From contig CAJTOT010000023.1 in the NCBI GenBank assembly GCA_910577935.1, forward strand, positions 12,175 through 60,573: DNA of 48,399 nucleotides, given 5' to 3'. Below, piece by piece: positions 1-7,007 of this stretch. Position 1 is the stretch's first letter; every line of letters starts with the position of its first letter. Origin of the DNA: an uncultured Hungatella sp. (GTDB lineage Bacteria > Bacillota > Clostridia > Lachnospirales > Lachnospiraceae). Below the pieces are notes generated by a model. It worked only from the letters and a program-made list of their open reading frames with translations, was not told the origin of the DNA and searched no databases. Made by a program: the position numbers and the translations under genes.

Positions 1-1
1 T

Positions 2-286
2 GTCCTTCCTGACGCCCAGACTAAGATTTATCTCACAGCCAGCAGTCATGTCCGGGCCTTGAGACGATTGAAAGAGCTGGAAGAAAAGGGTCAGATGTGT
101 AATTTAGAAGAAATTGAGCAAGATATAATAGAAAGGGACTATCGGGATATGCACCGGGAGATTGCTCCTCTTAAACAGGCAGAGGACGCGGTTCTGGTGG
201 ATTCCTCCCACATGTCCATAGAACAGGTGGTGGATACCATTGTGAAGGCAGCCCGGGCCGCAGGTCTTAGAGGCGCAGGTGAATAA
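2..286 (+). CDS. cmk: Cytidylate kinase, C-terminal part (5' end outside window)
   Basis: The open frame enters from the left edge and ends in TAA at 284-286. It reads as the last ~94 residues of a (d)CMP kinase, which phosphorylates CMP/dCMP with ATP. Visible family features are the Asp-Ala-(Gln)-Lys-Ile-Tyr-Leu-Thr-Ala segment with the following Arg-rich stretch (LID region), the Arg-Asp 'ERDYRDMHRE' segment that replaces the usual R-D-x-x-R, and the end 'LVDSSHMSIEQVVD'. The order cmk-ispH-rpsA is typical of Clostridia and supports the call. The ispH start lies 2 bp after the stop. Confidence 0.93.
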   Translation, partial: VLPDAQTKIYLTASSHVRALRRLKELEEKGQMCNLEEIEQDIIERDYRDMHREIAPLKQAEDAVLVDSSHMSIEQVVDTIVKAARAAGLRGAGE

Positions 287-287
287 T

Positions 288-1139
288 ATGGAAGTGATGG
301 TCGCAAAAACAGCAGGGTTCTGCTTTGGCGTGAAGCGGGCAGTGGATCAGGTCTATGAGGAGATCCAAAACGGAAGGCCGCCCATCTGTACTCTGGGCCC
401 CATTATCCACAATGAGGAGGTGGTGAGGGATCTGGAGGAAAAGGGGGTTCGGGTGTTAAAGGACGAAGAAGACTTAAAAGACCTGGAGGATGGGACTGTG
501 ATTATCCGTTCCCACGGTGTGGGAAAGTCCATTTATGAGAGAATCCGAAACCAGGGTCTTAAGCTGGTGGACGCCACCTGCCCCTTTGTGAAGAAGATCC
601 ACAGGATTGTGGAGGAGCAGAATCAGCAGGGAAGGAGAGTGATTATCATCGGGGACCAGGATCACCCGGAGGTGGAAGGAATCCGCGGCTGGGGTGATGA
701 GAGGACGCTGGTGGTTAAAAATCAAAAGGAAATAGAAGAATTGCCGGATTTGAGGGGGGAAAAACTGTGTATTGTCTCCCAGACGACATTTAATTACAAT
801 AAATTTAAAGAATTAGTTGAAAAATTTTCCGAAAAGGGTTATGATATAATTGTTTTAAATACGATTTGCAATGCAACACAGGAAAGACAAGTGGAAGCTG
901 AACGTATAGCTTCGCAGGTAGAAGCCATGATTGTTATAGGCGGAAAGAACAGTTCCAATACCCGCAAACTGTACGAGATATGTCGAAAGGAGTGTAAAAA
1001 CACCTATTACATTCAAACACTGGGCGATTTTGATCCTGAAAGTGTAAGTTCTGTGCGCAGCGTAGGTATTACAGCAGGGGCGTCAACCCCCAAGAATATT
1101 ATTGAGGAGGTTCTTACGAATGTCAGAGCAATTAAATGA
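288..1139 (+). CDS. ispH: 4-hydroxy-3-methylbut-2-enyl diphosphate reductase
   Basis: IspH/LytB is the [4Fe-4S] enzyme of the last step of the MEP isoprenoid pathway, reducing HMBPP to IPP and DMAPP. All three cluster cysteines are visible (GFCFGV near residue 12, ATCPFV near 96, NTICNAT near 195), as are the substrate-site histidines in GPIIHNE, RSHGVG and DHPEVEGIRGW. ATG 288 follows an AGGTGA ribosome site; an in-frame GTG at 279 is also possible, so the start is uncertain by three codons. The length (283 aa) is normal. In many Clostridia IspH is fused to ribosomal protein S1; here they are separate, but the rpsA start lies 20 nt inside the ispH end. Base use changes sharply to AT-rich from about position 780. 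Confidence 0.96.
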   Translation: MEVMVAKTAGFCFGVKRAVDQVYEEIQNGRPPICTLGPIIHNEEVVRDLEEKGVRVLKDEEDLKDLEDGTVIIRSHGVGKSIYERIRNQGLKLVDATCPFVKKIHRIVEEQNQQGRRVIIIGDQDHPEVEGIRGWGDERTLVVKNQKEIEELPDLRGEKLCIVSQTTFNYNKFKELVEKFSEKGYDIIVLNTICNATQERQVEAERIASQVEAMIVIGGKNSSNTRKLYEICRKECKNTYYIQTLGDFDPESVSSVRSVGITAGASTPKNIIEEVLTNVRAIK

Positions 1140-2244
1140 GTTTGAACAAATGTTACAGGAATCGTCATTAAAAACAATACGTACAGGAGAGATTGTCACT
1201 GGTAAGGTCATCGACGTCAAAGAAGATGAAATCGTCTTAAATATTGGCTATAAGTCTGACGGCATTATTCCGAGAAACGAGTATACCAACGAATCTGGTG
1301 TCGATCTCACCACGGTTGTGAAGGTGGGTGATGAGATGGAAGCCAAAGTTGTGAAAGTGAATGACGGCGAAGGCCAGGTTGCCCTGTCTTACAAGAGGCT
1401 GGCGGCCGACAGAGGAAACAAGAGACTGGAGGAGGCGTTCAACAACCAGGAAGTGCTGACCGCAAAGGTTGCCCAGGTTCTGGACGGCGGACTGAGCGTT
1501 GTGGTGGAGGAGTCGAGAGTGTTCATCCCCGCAAGCCTGGTATCCGACTCCTACGAGAGAGATCTGTCCAAGTACGCAGGACAGGATATTGAGTTTGTCA
1601 TCACGGAGTTTAATCCTCGCAGAAGAAGAATCATCGGCGACCGCAAGCAGCTGATGGTGGCGAGAAAGGCGGAGATGCAGAGAGCTCTGTTTGAGAGAAT
1701 CCAGATCGGCGACAGGGTAGAGGGCGTTGTGAAGAACGTGACTGATTTCGGCGCGTTCATCGACCTGGGCGGGGCGGACGGCCTGCTTCACATTTCCGAG
1801 ATGTCCTGGGGCCGTGTGGAGAATCCGAAGAAGGTGTTCAAGGCCGGCGAGACCCTGACTACCATGATCAAGGACATCAACGGCGAGAAGATTGCCCTGA
1901 GCCTTAAGTTCCCGGAGGCCAATCCCTGGGCGGATGCTGCCTCCAAGTACGCCGCAGGCAACGTGGTGGTGGGAAGAGTTGCCCGCATGACTGATTTTGG
2001 CGCCTTTGTGGAGCTGGAGCCGGGCGTGGACGCTCTGCTTCATGTATCCCAGATTTCCAGAGAACATGTGGAGAAGCCGTCGGATGTTCTTTCCATCGGT
2101 CAGGAGATCGAGGCGAGAATCGTTGATTTCAACGAGGCCGACAGAAAGATCAGCCTGAGCATTAAGTCTCTTCAGAATCAGCCTCAGGTTGAGGAAGATG
2201 TGGTTGATGTGGACGTGGATGCCGTAGCGGCAGAGGAAGAGTAA
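1120..2244 (+). CDS. rpsA: 30S ribosomal protein S1 (four S1 domains)
   Basis: The 374-aa protein has four S1 RNA-binding OB folds, at roughly residues 18-90, 105-175, 190-262 and 275-350. The third and fourth carry the characteristic VTDFGAFIDLGG.DGLLHISEM and MTDFGAFVELEPGVDALLHVSQ cores. Four domains is the usual short Firmicute form; E. coli S1 has six. The second domain is divergent, as is common. The C-terminal tail is acidic (Asp/Val/Glu-rich). ATG 1120 is set by GAGGAGG at 1104-1110 inside ispH, so translation is probably coupled. The first ~200 nt are AT-rich like the end of ispH; the rest is GC-rich. The gene ends ahead of a terminator at 2309-2368. Confidence 0.95.
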   Translation: MSEQLNEFEQMLQESSLKTIRTGEIVTGKVIDVKEDEIVLNIGYKSDGIIPRNEYTNESGVDLTTVVKVGDEMEAKVVKVNDGEGQVALSYKRLAADRGNKRLEEAFNNQEVLTAKVAQVLDGGLSVVVEESRVFIPASLVSDSYERDLSKYAGQDIEFVITEFNPRRRRIIGDRKQLMVARKAEMQRALFERIQIGDRVEGVVKNVTDFGAFIDLGGADGLLHISEMSWGRVENPKKVFKAGETLTTMIKDINGEKIALSLKFPEANPWADAASKYAAGNVVVGRVARMTDFGAFVELEPGVDALLHVSQISREHVEKPSDVLSIGQEIEARIVDFNEADRKISLSIKSLQNQPQVEEDVVDVDVDAVAAEEE

Positions 2245-2308
2245 GCGGTATCTCTGCCGTGCCCGGTCCGCAGGCGCGGACGGGCAGGTAAACATATATG
2301 GCAGCGGG

Positions 2309-2368
2309 AAAAGATAAATGAGAGGATGCATGTACTTGTACACAGGCAGATTCTCGTTTATCTTTTTT
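2309..2368 (+). terminator. Intrinsic terminator after rpsA
   Basis: AAAGATAAATGAGA (2310-2323) pairs with TCTCGTTTATCTTT (about 2352-2365, one G-U pair) and runs into a T tract ending at 2368. The arms are AT-rich and the loop is about 28 nt. A second GC-rich hairpin around 2259-2286 (GTCCGC/GCGGAC core) precedes it. Confidence 0.8.
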
Positions 2369-2438
2369 CGTAGAGAGGGGCAGCCCGTCCTCCAGGGGGG
2401 CTGTTCCGGGTTCAGCCTTCCTGCTGCCGGAGGAAATC

Positions 2439-2469
2439 AGCGGGGCTGCCGGATAGCCGCAGCTCCGCT
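2439..2469 (+). other. Leader hairpin ahead of the receiver gene
   Basis: An 11-bp stem, AGCGGGGCTGC (2439-2449) with GCAGCTCCGCT (2459-2469, one G-U), has a 9-nt loop and no T run after it. It ends 26 nt before the ATG. A weaker hairpin (CAGCCC 2381-2386 with GGGCTG 2398-2403) lies upstream. It could be a leader or attenuator element; its function is unknown. Confidence 0.4.
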
Positions 2470-2495
2470 AATATGAGTTTGGAGAAGGAAAAGAC

Positions 2496-2915
2496 ATGAC
2501 AATCAAGACTATCGTAGTAGACAACTCCCCTGAATTAAAGCAGCGCCTGGTGAGCATTTTGGCAGGGCTGGATGATATTCAGGTGTGTGAGAGCTTTGAC
2601 GACGCCGTGGCAGCCATGCAGTATATCGAGGAGAACCCTGTGGACCTTGTGTTTTCCGACGTGGTGATGCCGGAGATCAGCGGAATCACCCTGGCCTCCA
2701 TGATTTATGAAAGGCCTGATCATCCGGAAGTGATCCTCCTGTCCGGAATCCCCGGCTTCTCACTGGAGGCGTGGAAGATCCGCGCCTTTGGCTTTATCAT
2801 CAAGCCCTACACCCGCGCCCAGATTGCCGCTATGATTAAGAGATACCGCCGGGAGGCGGAGAGGGGGCTTTTGGACAGGGAGGTGGTTTATTCCCGTGAG
2901 GACGACGGGCAGTAG
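2496..2915 (+). CDS. Stand-alone response-regulator receiver protein
   Basis: The 139-aa protein is a single CheY-like receiver domain. Seen: acidic-pocket D9 (VVDNS, with Asn where a second Asp is common), phospho-acceptor D55 in FSDVVMPEISG, S83 in LLSG, and K103 in FIIKPY. After residue ~118 there is only a short charged tail, so there is no DNA-binding output domain. The receiver probably works through protein contact with an unidentified partner. No histidine kinase is adjacent. It has its own ribosome site (GGAGAAGGA) and its own terminator, so it looks monocistronic. Confidence 0.85.
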   Translation: MTIKTIVVDNSPELKQRLVSILAGLDDIQVCESFDDAVAAMQYIEENPVDLVFSDVVMPEISGITLASMIYERPDHPEVILLSGIPGFSLEAWKIRAFGFIIKPYTRAQIAAMIKRYRREAERGLLDREVVYSREDDGQ

Positions 2916-2924
2916 AAAACGTAA

Positions 2925-2951
2925 GTCAGCCTGGACCGGCTGGCTTTTTTA
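2925..2951 (+). terminator. Intrinsic terminator after the receiver gene
   Basis: GTCAGCC (2925-2931) pairs with GGCTGGC (2938-2944, one G-U), with a 6-nt loop, followed directly by TTTTTT. Confidence 0.85.
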
Positions 2952-2992
2952 TATTACAGGAAGAGTGATCCTTTATTTTTTATAATATATGC

Positions 2993-3023
2993 TTGACAAA
3001 TAATATTATATAGAATATAATAT
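2993..3023 (+). promoter_or_regulatory. Near-consensus promoter with palindromic operator over the -10 (padR operon)
   Basis: TTGACA (2993-2998), a 17-nt spacer and TATAAT (3016-3021) form a consensus sigma-A promoter. A perfect 9-bp inverted repeat, ATATTATAT-aga-ATATAATAT (3003-3023), covers the -10 box. A partial third copy (ATATTATA) follows at 3037-3044. PadR proteins usually repress their own promoter through AT-rich dyads, so this is the likely PadR operator. Confidence 0.75.
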
Positions 3024-3074
3024 AGAAAAATAAACAATATTATAAAATGATGACAAGATTGTGAGAGCACATAG

Positions 3075-3121
3075 TGCGGAACAATCCGCAGGCATCAGGG
3101 GGCAAAATACCTTTTGACCCC
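3075..3121 (+). other. Structured 5' leader of the padR operon (two hairpins)
   Basis: With transcription starting near 3028 the leader is about 135 nt. It holds TGCGGA-acaa-TCCGCA (3075-3090) and GGGG-G-CAAAA-tacc-TTTTG-A-CCCC (3098-3121, one G/A mismatch). No known riboswitch was recognised. Confidence 0.45.
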
Positions 3122-3163
3122 AACATCACAAAAATGCTGCAGTAAAAGACAAGGAGTGGAGCC

Positions 3164-3493
3164 ATGGTATTTAACACAGGCGCGGCCCTGTTGGATGCGA
3201 TCGTGCTTGCCGTAGTGTCCAGGAATCTGGAAGGCACTTACGGCTACAAGATCACCCAGGATATGAAAGGGGCCATAGAAGTTTCAGAATCAACTCTATA
3301 TCCGGTTTTGCGCAGGTTGCTGAAAGAGGAGTGCCTGGCAGTGTACGATCTGGCTATCGACGGGAGAAACCGAAGATATTACCGGATTACGGAGAGGGGA
3401 CGGACACAGCTGAACCTGTACAGAAGCGAGTGGGCTATTTATTCGGGGAAAATCTCACGTATATTGGAGGAGTTTGGTGATGAGCAGGGATGA
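3164..3493 (+). CDS. PadR-family transcriptional regulator
   Basis: The 109-aa short PadR repressor (PadR-s2 type) has a winged helix over residues ~10-85. Visible are the YGYKITQDM segment, the recognition helix SESTLYPVLRRLLKE, and the wing 'DGRNRRYYRITERGR'. PadR proteins are dimeric and respond to phenolics, drugs or envelope stress; here the context is envelope proteins. The ribosome site is AAGGAGTGG, 6 nt before ATG 3164. The stop lies 14 nt inside the next gene, as in the common PadR-HAAS pair, which points to coupled translation and autoregulation from the operator at 3003-3023. Confidence 0.92.
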   Translation: MVFNTGAALLDAIVLAVVSRNLEGTYGYKITQDMKGAIEVSESTLYPVLRRLLKEECLAVYDLAIDGRNRRYYRITERGRTQLNLYRSEWAIYSGKISRILEEFGDEQG

Positions 3494-4217
3494 ATTTATG
3501 AGACAGCTGGAGTATCTATTGTCTGATATTCCGGAGTACGAGAGGGAGGACGCTCTGGACTACTACAGGGACTATCTGGAGGAGGCCGGGGAAGACGCGG
3601 ACGAAGTGATAAGGGAATTCGGGAGTCCGGAGCGGATCGCGTCCATCATCCGTTCGGATCTGGCAGGGACTTTCGGGGAAGGGGGAGGATTCACGGATCG
3701 GGGCTACGAGGACGAGCGTTTTCGGGACCCCAACTATCAGGTTGCCCCCCGTCTGGATCTGCCCGAGATAAAGGAGACGGCCGGGGAGGGTGAGAAGGAG
3801 GCCGGGAAGAGGGAGAAGAAAAAGAACGCCCCCTACACCAACAGGACCTTGAAAGTGATTCTGTGGATTGTCCTGATTGTTGTGGCGGCGCCTGTGCTTC
3901 TGGGGGCCGGAGGAGTAGTGTTTGGGATAACGGCAGGAGCCATAGGGCTTCTGGTGGGAGCCGTGGCACTCATGGGAGTTCTCACTCTGACCCTGCTTCT
4001 CGGCGGAATCGCCATGTGTGTGGTGGGAATCATATCCATGGCGGGCTGGATTCCCGGAGGCCTTCTCATATTCGGAGCAGGAGTGGCGGTTATCGGGCTG
4101 GGGATTATCAGCCTCCTTGTCTCGTTTTTGTTTTACGGCAGATTTCTGCCATGGCTGATCCGGGGAGTGGTAGACGGAATCGGAAGACTGGTTCACGGAA
4201 GGAGGAGAACGGCATGA
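3480..4217 (+). CDS. HAAS-domain (DUF1700-like) membrane protein
   Basis: The 245-aa protein begins with a HAAS/DUF1700 domain (residues ~1-60: SRDEFMRQLEYLLSDIP, ALDYYRDYLEEAGED, VIREFGSPERIA). A charged, likely disordered linker (~61-120, rich in Glu/Lys/Gly) follows. About four membrane segments come between residues 122 and 235, with Gly/Val/Ile-rich helices, and the tail is basic (HGRRRTA). ATG 3480 has GGAGG at 3466-3470. HAAS proteins occur next to PadR regulators and often with DUF4097 proteins, probably as membrane-bound signalling or scaffold partners. The biochemical role is not known. Confidence 0.85.
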   Translation: MSRDEFMRQLEYLLSDIPEYEREDALDYYRDYLEEAGEDADEVIREFGSPERIASIIRSDLAGTFGEGGGFTDRGYEDERFRDPNYQVAPRLDLPEIKETAGEGEKEAGKREKKKNAPYTNRTLKVILWIVLIVVAAPVLLGAGGVVFGITAGAIGLLVGAVALMGVLTLTLLLGGIAMCVVGIISMAGWIPGGLLIFGAGVAVIGLGIISLLVSFLFYGRFLPWLIRGVVDGIGRLVHGRRRTA

Positions 4218-5182
4218 AAGGGTGGATGAAAGGAATGCTTATCGCTTCTGCGGTCTGCGTAGGGGCGGGGACAGCCATGTGCGCCAGCGCGTGGGCTATG
4301 GGAGGGAGATTTTCCCGGTTTCTCCACAGAAGAATCGGAGTGGTGGAAGAGGCCATACCGGCACAACCGATATATCCCCAGCCCCAGGGCGCGGGGGCTG
4401 CGGAGAGTCAGGAAAGCCCAGAAGGCCAGAATTCAGGGAAAGCCCAAGAGAGCACGGACGAAGCCGCGAAAAGCGCGGCGGCGGAAAGTCCGGACAGAAC
4501 AGCCCTGTTCGGCGGTTCGGTGGTCGCCAAGCTGGAGATTGAGGCAGCAGGGGGAAAGATAGAGATAATCACAGAGGACGAGGCGGAGAGTATCCGTGTG
4601 ATATGTGAAAATGAAGCCTATGAGTGCTATCAGAGAGTGGAGGGAGATACTCTTGAGATTAAGATAGAACGCTATACGAAGAAAGACCGGCCTTTTTGGG
4701 AGAATCTGGACCAGTTGGCTCAGTTGGAGGACCAGTGGGAAGAGACGGCGGCCCAGATCATCATTCCGGCAGGCAGTCATTTCCGGCAGGCGGACTTAGA
4801 AGTAAGCGGGGGCGCGATGACTGTGGACTATCTGTACGCGGATTCCCTGGACCTGGAAGCGGCGGGAGGTCTCCTCAGTGTGCAGGAAGGGATCGCAGGG
4901 AAGCTGAACGGCGAGTGCATGGCCGGAAGCCTGGTCTATCAAGGGCAGGTTTTGCAGAAGATGGATGCAGAGTGCGAGGCAGGCTCTATCCGGTATCTGC
5001 TGGAGGGAGAAGAAGGAGATTTTAACTATGAGCTTGAGGCGGAGGTGGGAAGCATACTCATCGACGGGACAGAGCAGGGAAACATGACAGACGAGGCGGC
5101 TCTCAGGAATGGGGGAGCCGTGAAACGCGCCGATCTGGAATGCAGCGCAGGGAAAATAGAGATAGATTTTTATCAGCCATGA
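4214..5182 (+). CDS. DUF4097-type beta-helix protein, membrane anchored
   Basis: The 322-aa protein starts at ATG 4214, overlapping the previous stop as ATGA. Residues ~5-28 are one hydrophobic N-terminal segment (signal anchor). Residues ~45-95 are a Gln/Ser/Glu-rich linker. The rest has repeated short beta strands of the DUF4097 adhesin-like fold (KLEIEAAGGKIEI, ADLEVSGGAMTV, SLDLEAAGGLLSV, MDAECEAGSIRY, ADLECSAGKIEI). The five spaced A/SGG/AG turns mark the coil of a right-handed beta helix. Likely outside the cell, it may be the sensor or effector of the PadR operon. An upstream in-frame extension to about 3863 lies wholly inside the HAAS gene and was not used. Confidence 0.8.
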   Translation: MKGWMKGMLIASAVCVGAGTAMCASAWAMGGRFSRFLHRRIGVVEEAIPAQPIYPQPQGAGAAESQESPEGQNSGKAQESTDEAAKSAAAESPDRTALFGGSVVAKLEIEAAGGKIEIITEDEAESIRVICENEAYECYQRVEGDTLEIKIERYTKKDRPFWENLDQLAQLEDQWEETAAQIIIPAGSHFRQADLEVSGGAMTVDYLYADSLDLEAAGGLLSVQEGIAGKLNGECMAGSLVYQGQVLQKMDAECEAGSIRYLLEGEEGDFNYELEAEVGSILIDGTEQGNMTDEAALRNGGAVKRADLECSAGKIEIDFYQP

Positions 5183-5195
5183 AAGGAGAAGAGAG

Positions 5196-5390
5196 ATGGA
5201 TTTGGGAAAAAAGTTATACAGGTCAAGCACCAACCGCATGCTCTGCGGCGTGTGCGGAGGGATAGGAGATTATCTGAACGTGGATGCCACGCTGGTGAGG
5301 CTTGTGTGGGCAATATTTGCCTGCAGCGGCGCAGGGATACCGGCATACTTTGTCGCCGCGATCATCATTCCCTCAGACGTGATGGGATAA
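5196..5390 (+). CDS. PspC-domain protein
   Basis: The 64-aa protein is a bare PspC domain: 'LYRSSTNRMLCGVCGGIGDYLNVDATLVRLVWAI' followed by one hydrophobic segment (FACSGAGIPAYFVAAIIIP). PspC domains belong to the phage-shock/envelope-stress response. This is the last gene of the PadR-HAAS-DUF4097 set, with a GGAGAAGAG ribosome site. The length is usual for the single-domain Firmicute form. Confidence 0.92.
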   Translation: MDLGKKLYRSSTNRMLCGVCGGIGDYLNVDATLVRLVWAIFACSGAGIPAYFVAAIIIPSDVMG

Positions 5391-5420
5391 CAAGAAAATC
5401 GTAGAGAATAGACAGAAGAG

Positions 5421-5501
5421 AAACGGGTATACTCTTAAGGAATGATGCCGGGGTCATAGAGTCCTGGCATCAGGGAATTGAAGAAAGGAGTGTACCCGTT
5501 T
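5421..5501. repeat. Nested inverted repeat in the SASP leader, covering its ribosome site
   Basis: The outer arms AAACGGGTATACTC (5421-5434) and GAGTGTACCCGTTT (5488-5501) match over 14 bp with one G-T. Inside them, GATGCCGGG (5444-5452) pairs with CCTGGCATC (5463-5471) over 9 bp. The SASP ribosome site (AAAGGAG, 5484-5490) overlaps the right outer arm. A possible sporulation-type promoter, GAATA (5406-5410), 17 nt, then TATACTC (5428-5434), overlaps the left arm; this fits a sigma-G consensus only loosely. Confidence 0.6.
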
Positions 5502-5504
5502 ATT

Positions 5505-5732
5505 ATGCCTAAAAAGAAAAATGACAAGCCTTTTGATCCGGCGTCCTTAAAGAAGCCGGAGGAATTGCTGAAATTTGAGATAGCCACGGAGCTGGGACTC
5601 AGCGACAAGGTGATGAGCCAGGGCTGGAGAAGCCTGACCGCCAAGGAGAGCGGGAGGATCGGAGGGCTGATGACCAAGCGGAAGCGGGAGATGAAGAAGG
5701 AGGCTTTAAAAGATACATTGCAAGATGAGTGA
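5505..5732 (+). CDS. Small acid-soluble spore protein, alpha/beta type (divergent)
   Basis: The 75-aa Lys-rich protein has both SASP signatures: KFEIATELGL (residues ~26-35), which contains the E-I-A site where the germination protease cuts, and LTAKESGRIGGLMTKR (~47-62). SASPs coat spore DNA and protect it. The N-terminal 'PKKKNDKPFDPASLKKPEE' and C-terminal tails are more charged than in classical Bacillus SspA/B. ATG 5505 is preferred; a TTG at 5478 lies upstream of the only good ribosome site. The gene implies a spore-forming host. Its end overlaps the promoter of the cbi operon. Confidence 0.85.
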   Translation: MPKKKNDKPFDPASLKKPEELLKFEIATELGLSDKVMSQGWRSLTAKESGRIGGLMTKRKREMKKEALKDTLQDE

Positions 5733-5746
5733 AGATGAACTATACT
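5718..5746 (+). promoter_or_regulatory. Promoter of the cobalamin operon, inside the SASP 3' end
   Basis: TTGCAA (5718-5723), 17 nt, then TATACT (5741-5746). The predicted start near 5753 leaves only ~30 nt before cbiD, too little for a cobalamin riboswitch. Confidence 0.65.
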
Positions 5747-5783
5747 GTCAGGTAGCAGAGACAGGGTGAAGGAAGAGGAAGCA

Positions 5784-7007
5784 ATGGAGAGGAAGCTGAA
5801 AAACGGATATACTACGGGGACATGCGCTGCCGCCGCTGTCACGGCGGCGGCATGGCACGCCTTCGGGGGACAGGAGAGGCACAGGGTCCACGTGGAACTG
5901 CCTGGAGGCGGGCAGGCAGATATGGCGGTGGAGAAGGCTTCCTCCCAGGAACAGGGGGACCAGGGACAGTGGTTTTTCGTGGTAAAGGACGGAGGAGACG
6001 ACCCGGATGTAACCCACGGGGCCAGGGTCTACGGGCTGGTGGAGCCTTTGGAGAGAAGGGAGGACGACTCTCTGTGGTATCGCTCCCAGGAGTATCCCTG
6101 TCTTTTTCTCACAGGAGGTCCGGGGATCGGCGTGGTCACCAGGCCGGGACTTGGGTGCCCCGTGGGAGCTTACGCCATCAACCCTGTGCCGAGAGCCATG
6201 ATTTTCAGACAGGTGGGCCAGGTGTACAAAAGTCTTGAGATGAAGGGGGATTACCTGATCCGCGTGAAGATTCCCCAGGGGGTGGAGCTGGCCCGGAAGA
6301 CGTTTAATCCCAGGCTTGGGATTGAAGGCGGGATATCGGTTTTGGGCACAAGCGGCATCGTGAGGCCTATGAGCGAGCAGGCCCTGAAGGATACCATCAG
6401 GCTGGAGATACATATGAGGGCAGCGGCGGGGGAGGATTCACTGATTATGGTCCCCGGCAATTACGGGGAACATTTTCTGAGAGAGTCTCTGGGAATTTCC
6501 TCGAATCAGGCGGTGCAGTGCAGCAACTTTGTGGCCGACGCCCTGGGCATGGCGGCAGAAGAGAACATAAAGCGCGTCTTGTTCGTGGGCCACATCGGGA
6601 AATTGGTGAAGGTGGCCGGAGGGGCGGGGAATACCCACTCCAGATATGGAGACAGGAGAATGGAGATTCTGGCGGAAAGCCTGGAGCGGTCGGAGGGGCG
6701 TGTGAGCTTCGGAGAGGCGCGGCAGAAGGCCAAGGGGGCTGTTTGGAGCCTGCAGGATACAGAAAGCCTGAGACGGAGGCTTCTCGGGTGCAATACCACG
6801 GAGGAAGCCATGGGACTCCTGGGGGAAGCAGGGATCAGGGAAGCGGTGATGGAGGATATTGTCAGCCGCATCCAGGAGCAGATGAACCGGTGGGGACAGG
6901 GAAAAACAGATATTCAGGTGCTGACATTTTCCTCTGTTTACGGTATACTTGGCATGAGCAGATCTTGCGGGCCCATGATTGAAGAATGGAGAGAAAAAAA
7001 GACATGA
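5784..7007 (+). CDS. cbiD: Cobalt-precorrin-5B C1-methyltransferase
   Basis: CbiD methylates C1 of cobalt-precorrin-5B using SAM in the anaerobic corrin pathway. The 407-aa protein has the family start 'LKNGYTTGTCAAAA' and later 'TGGPGIGVVTRPGLGCPVGAYAINPVPR', 'GISVLGTSGIVRPMSEQA', 'VPGNYGEHF' and 'VGHIGKLVKVAGG', all typical. ATG 5784 follows GGAAGAGGA; a GTG at 5766 would add six residues. It opens the run of eight corrin genes and overlaps cbiL by 4 nt (ATGA). Confidence 0.96.
   Translation: MERKLKNGYTTGTCAAAAVTAAAWHAFGGQERHRVHVELPGGGQADMAVEKASSQEQGDQGQWFFVVKDGGDDPDVTHGARVYGLVEPLERREDDSLWYRSQEYPCLFLTGGPGIGVVTRPGLGCPVGAYAINPVPRAMIFRQVGQVYKSLEMKGDYLIRVKIPQGVELARKTFNPRLGIEGGISVLGTSGIVRPMSEQALKDTIRLEIHMRAAAGEDSLIMVPGNYGEHFLRESLGISSNQAVQCSNFVADALGMAAEENIKRVLFVGHIGKLVKVAGGAGNTHSRYGDRRMEILAESLERSEGRVSFGEARQKAKGAVWSLQDTESLRRRLLGCNTTEEAMGLLGEAGIREAVMEDIVSRIQEQMNRWGQGKTDIQVLTFSSVYGILGMSRSCGPMIEEWREKKT

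Noticed and set aside
1237..2343. A 368-codon open frame on the minus strand opposite rpsA
   Set aside because: It lies wholly against a certain S1 gene, shows no recognisable domain and reflects the GC-rich codon pattern of the other strand.
3863..4213. Upstream extension of the DUF4097 gene
   Set aside because: The extension lies within the HAAS gene; the signal anchor and ATGA overlap fix the start at 4214.
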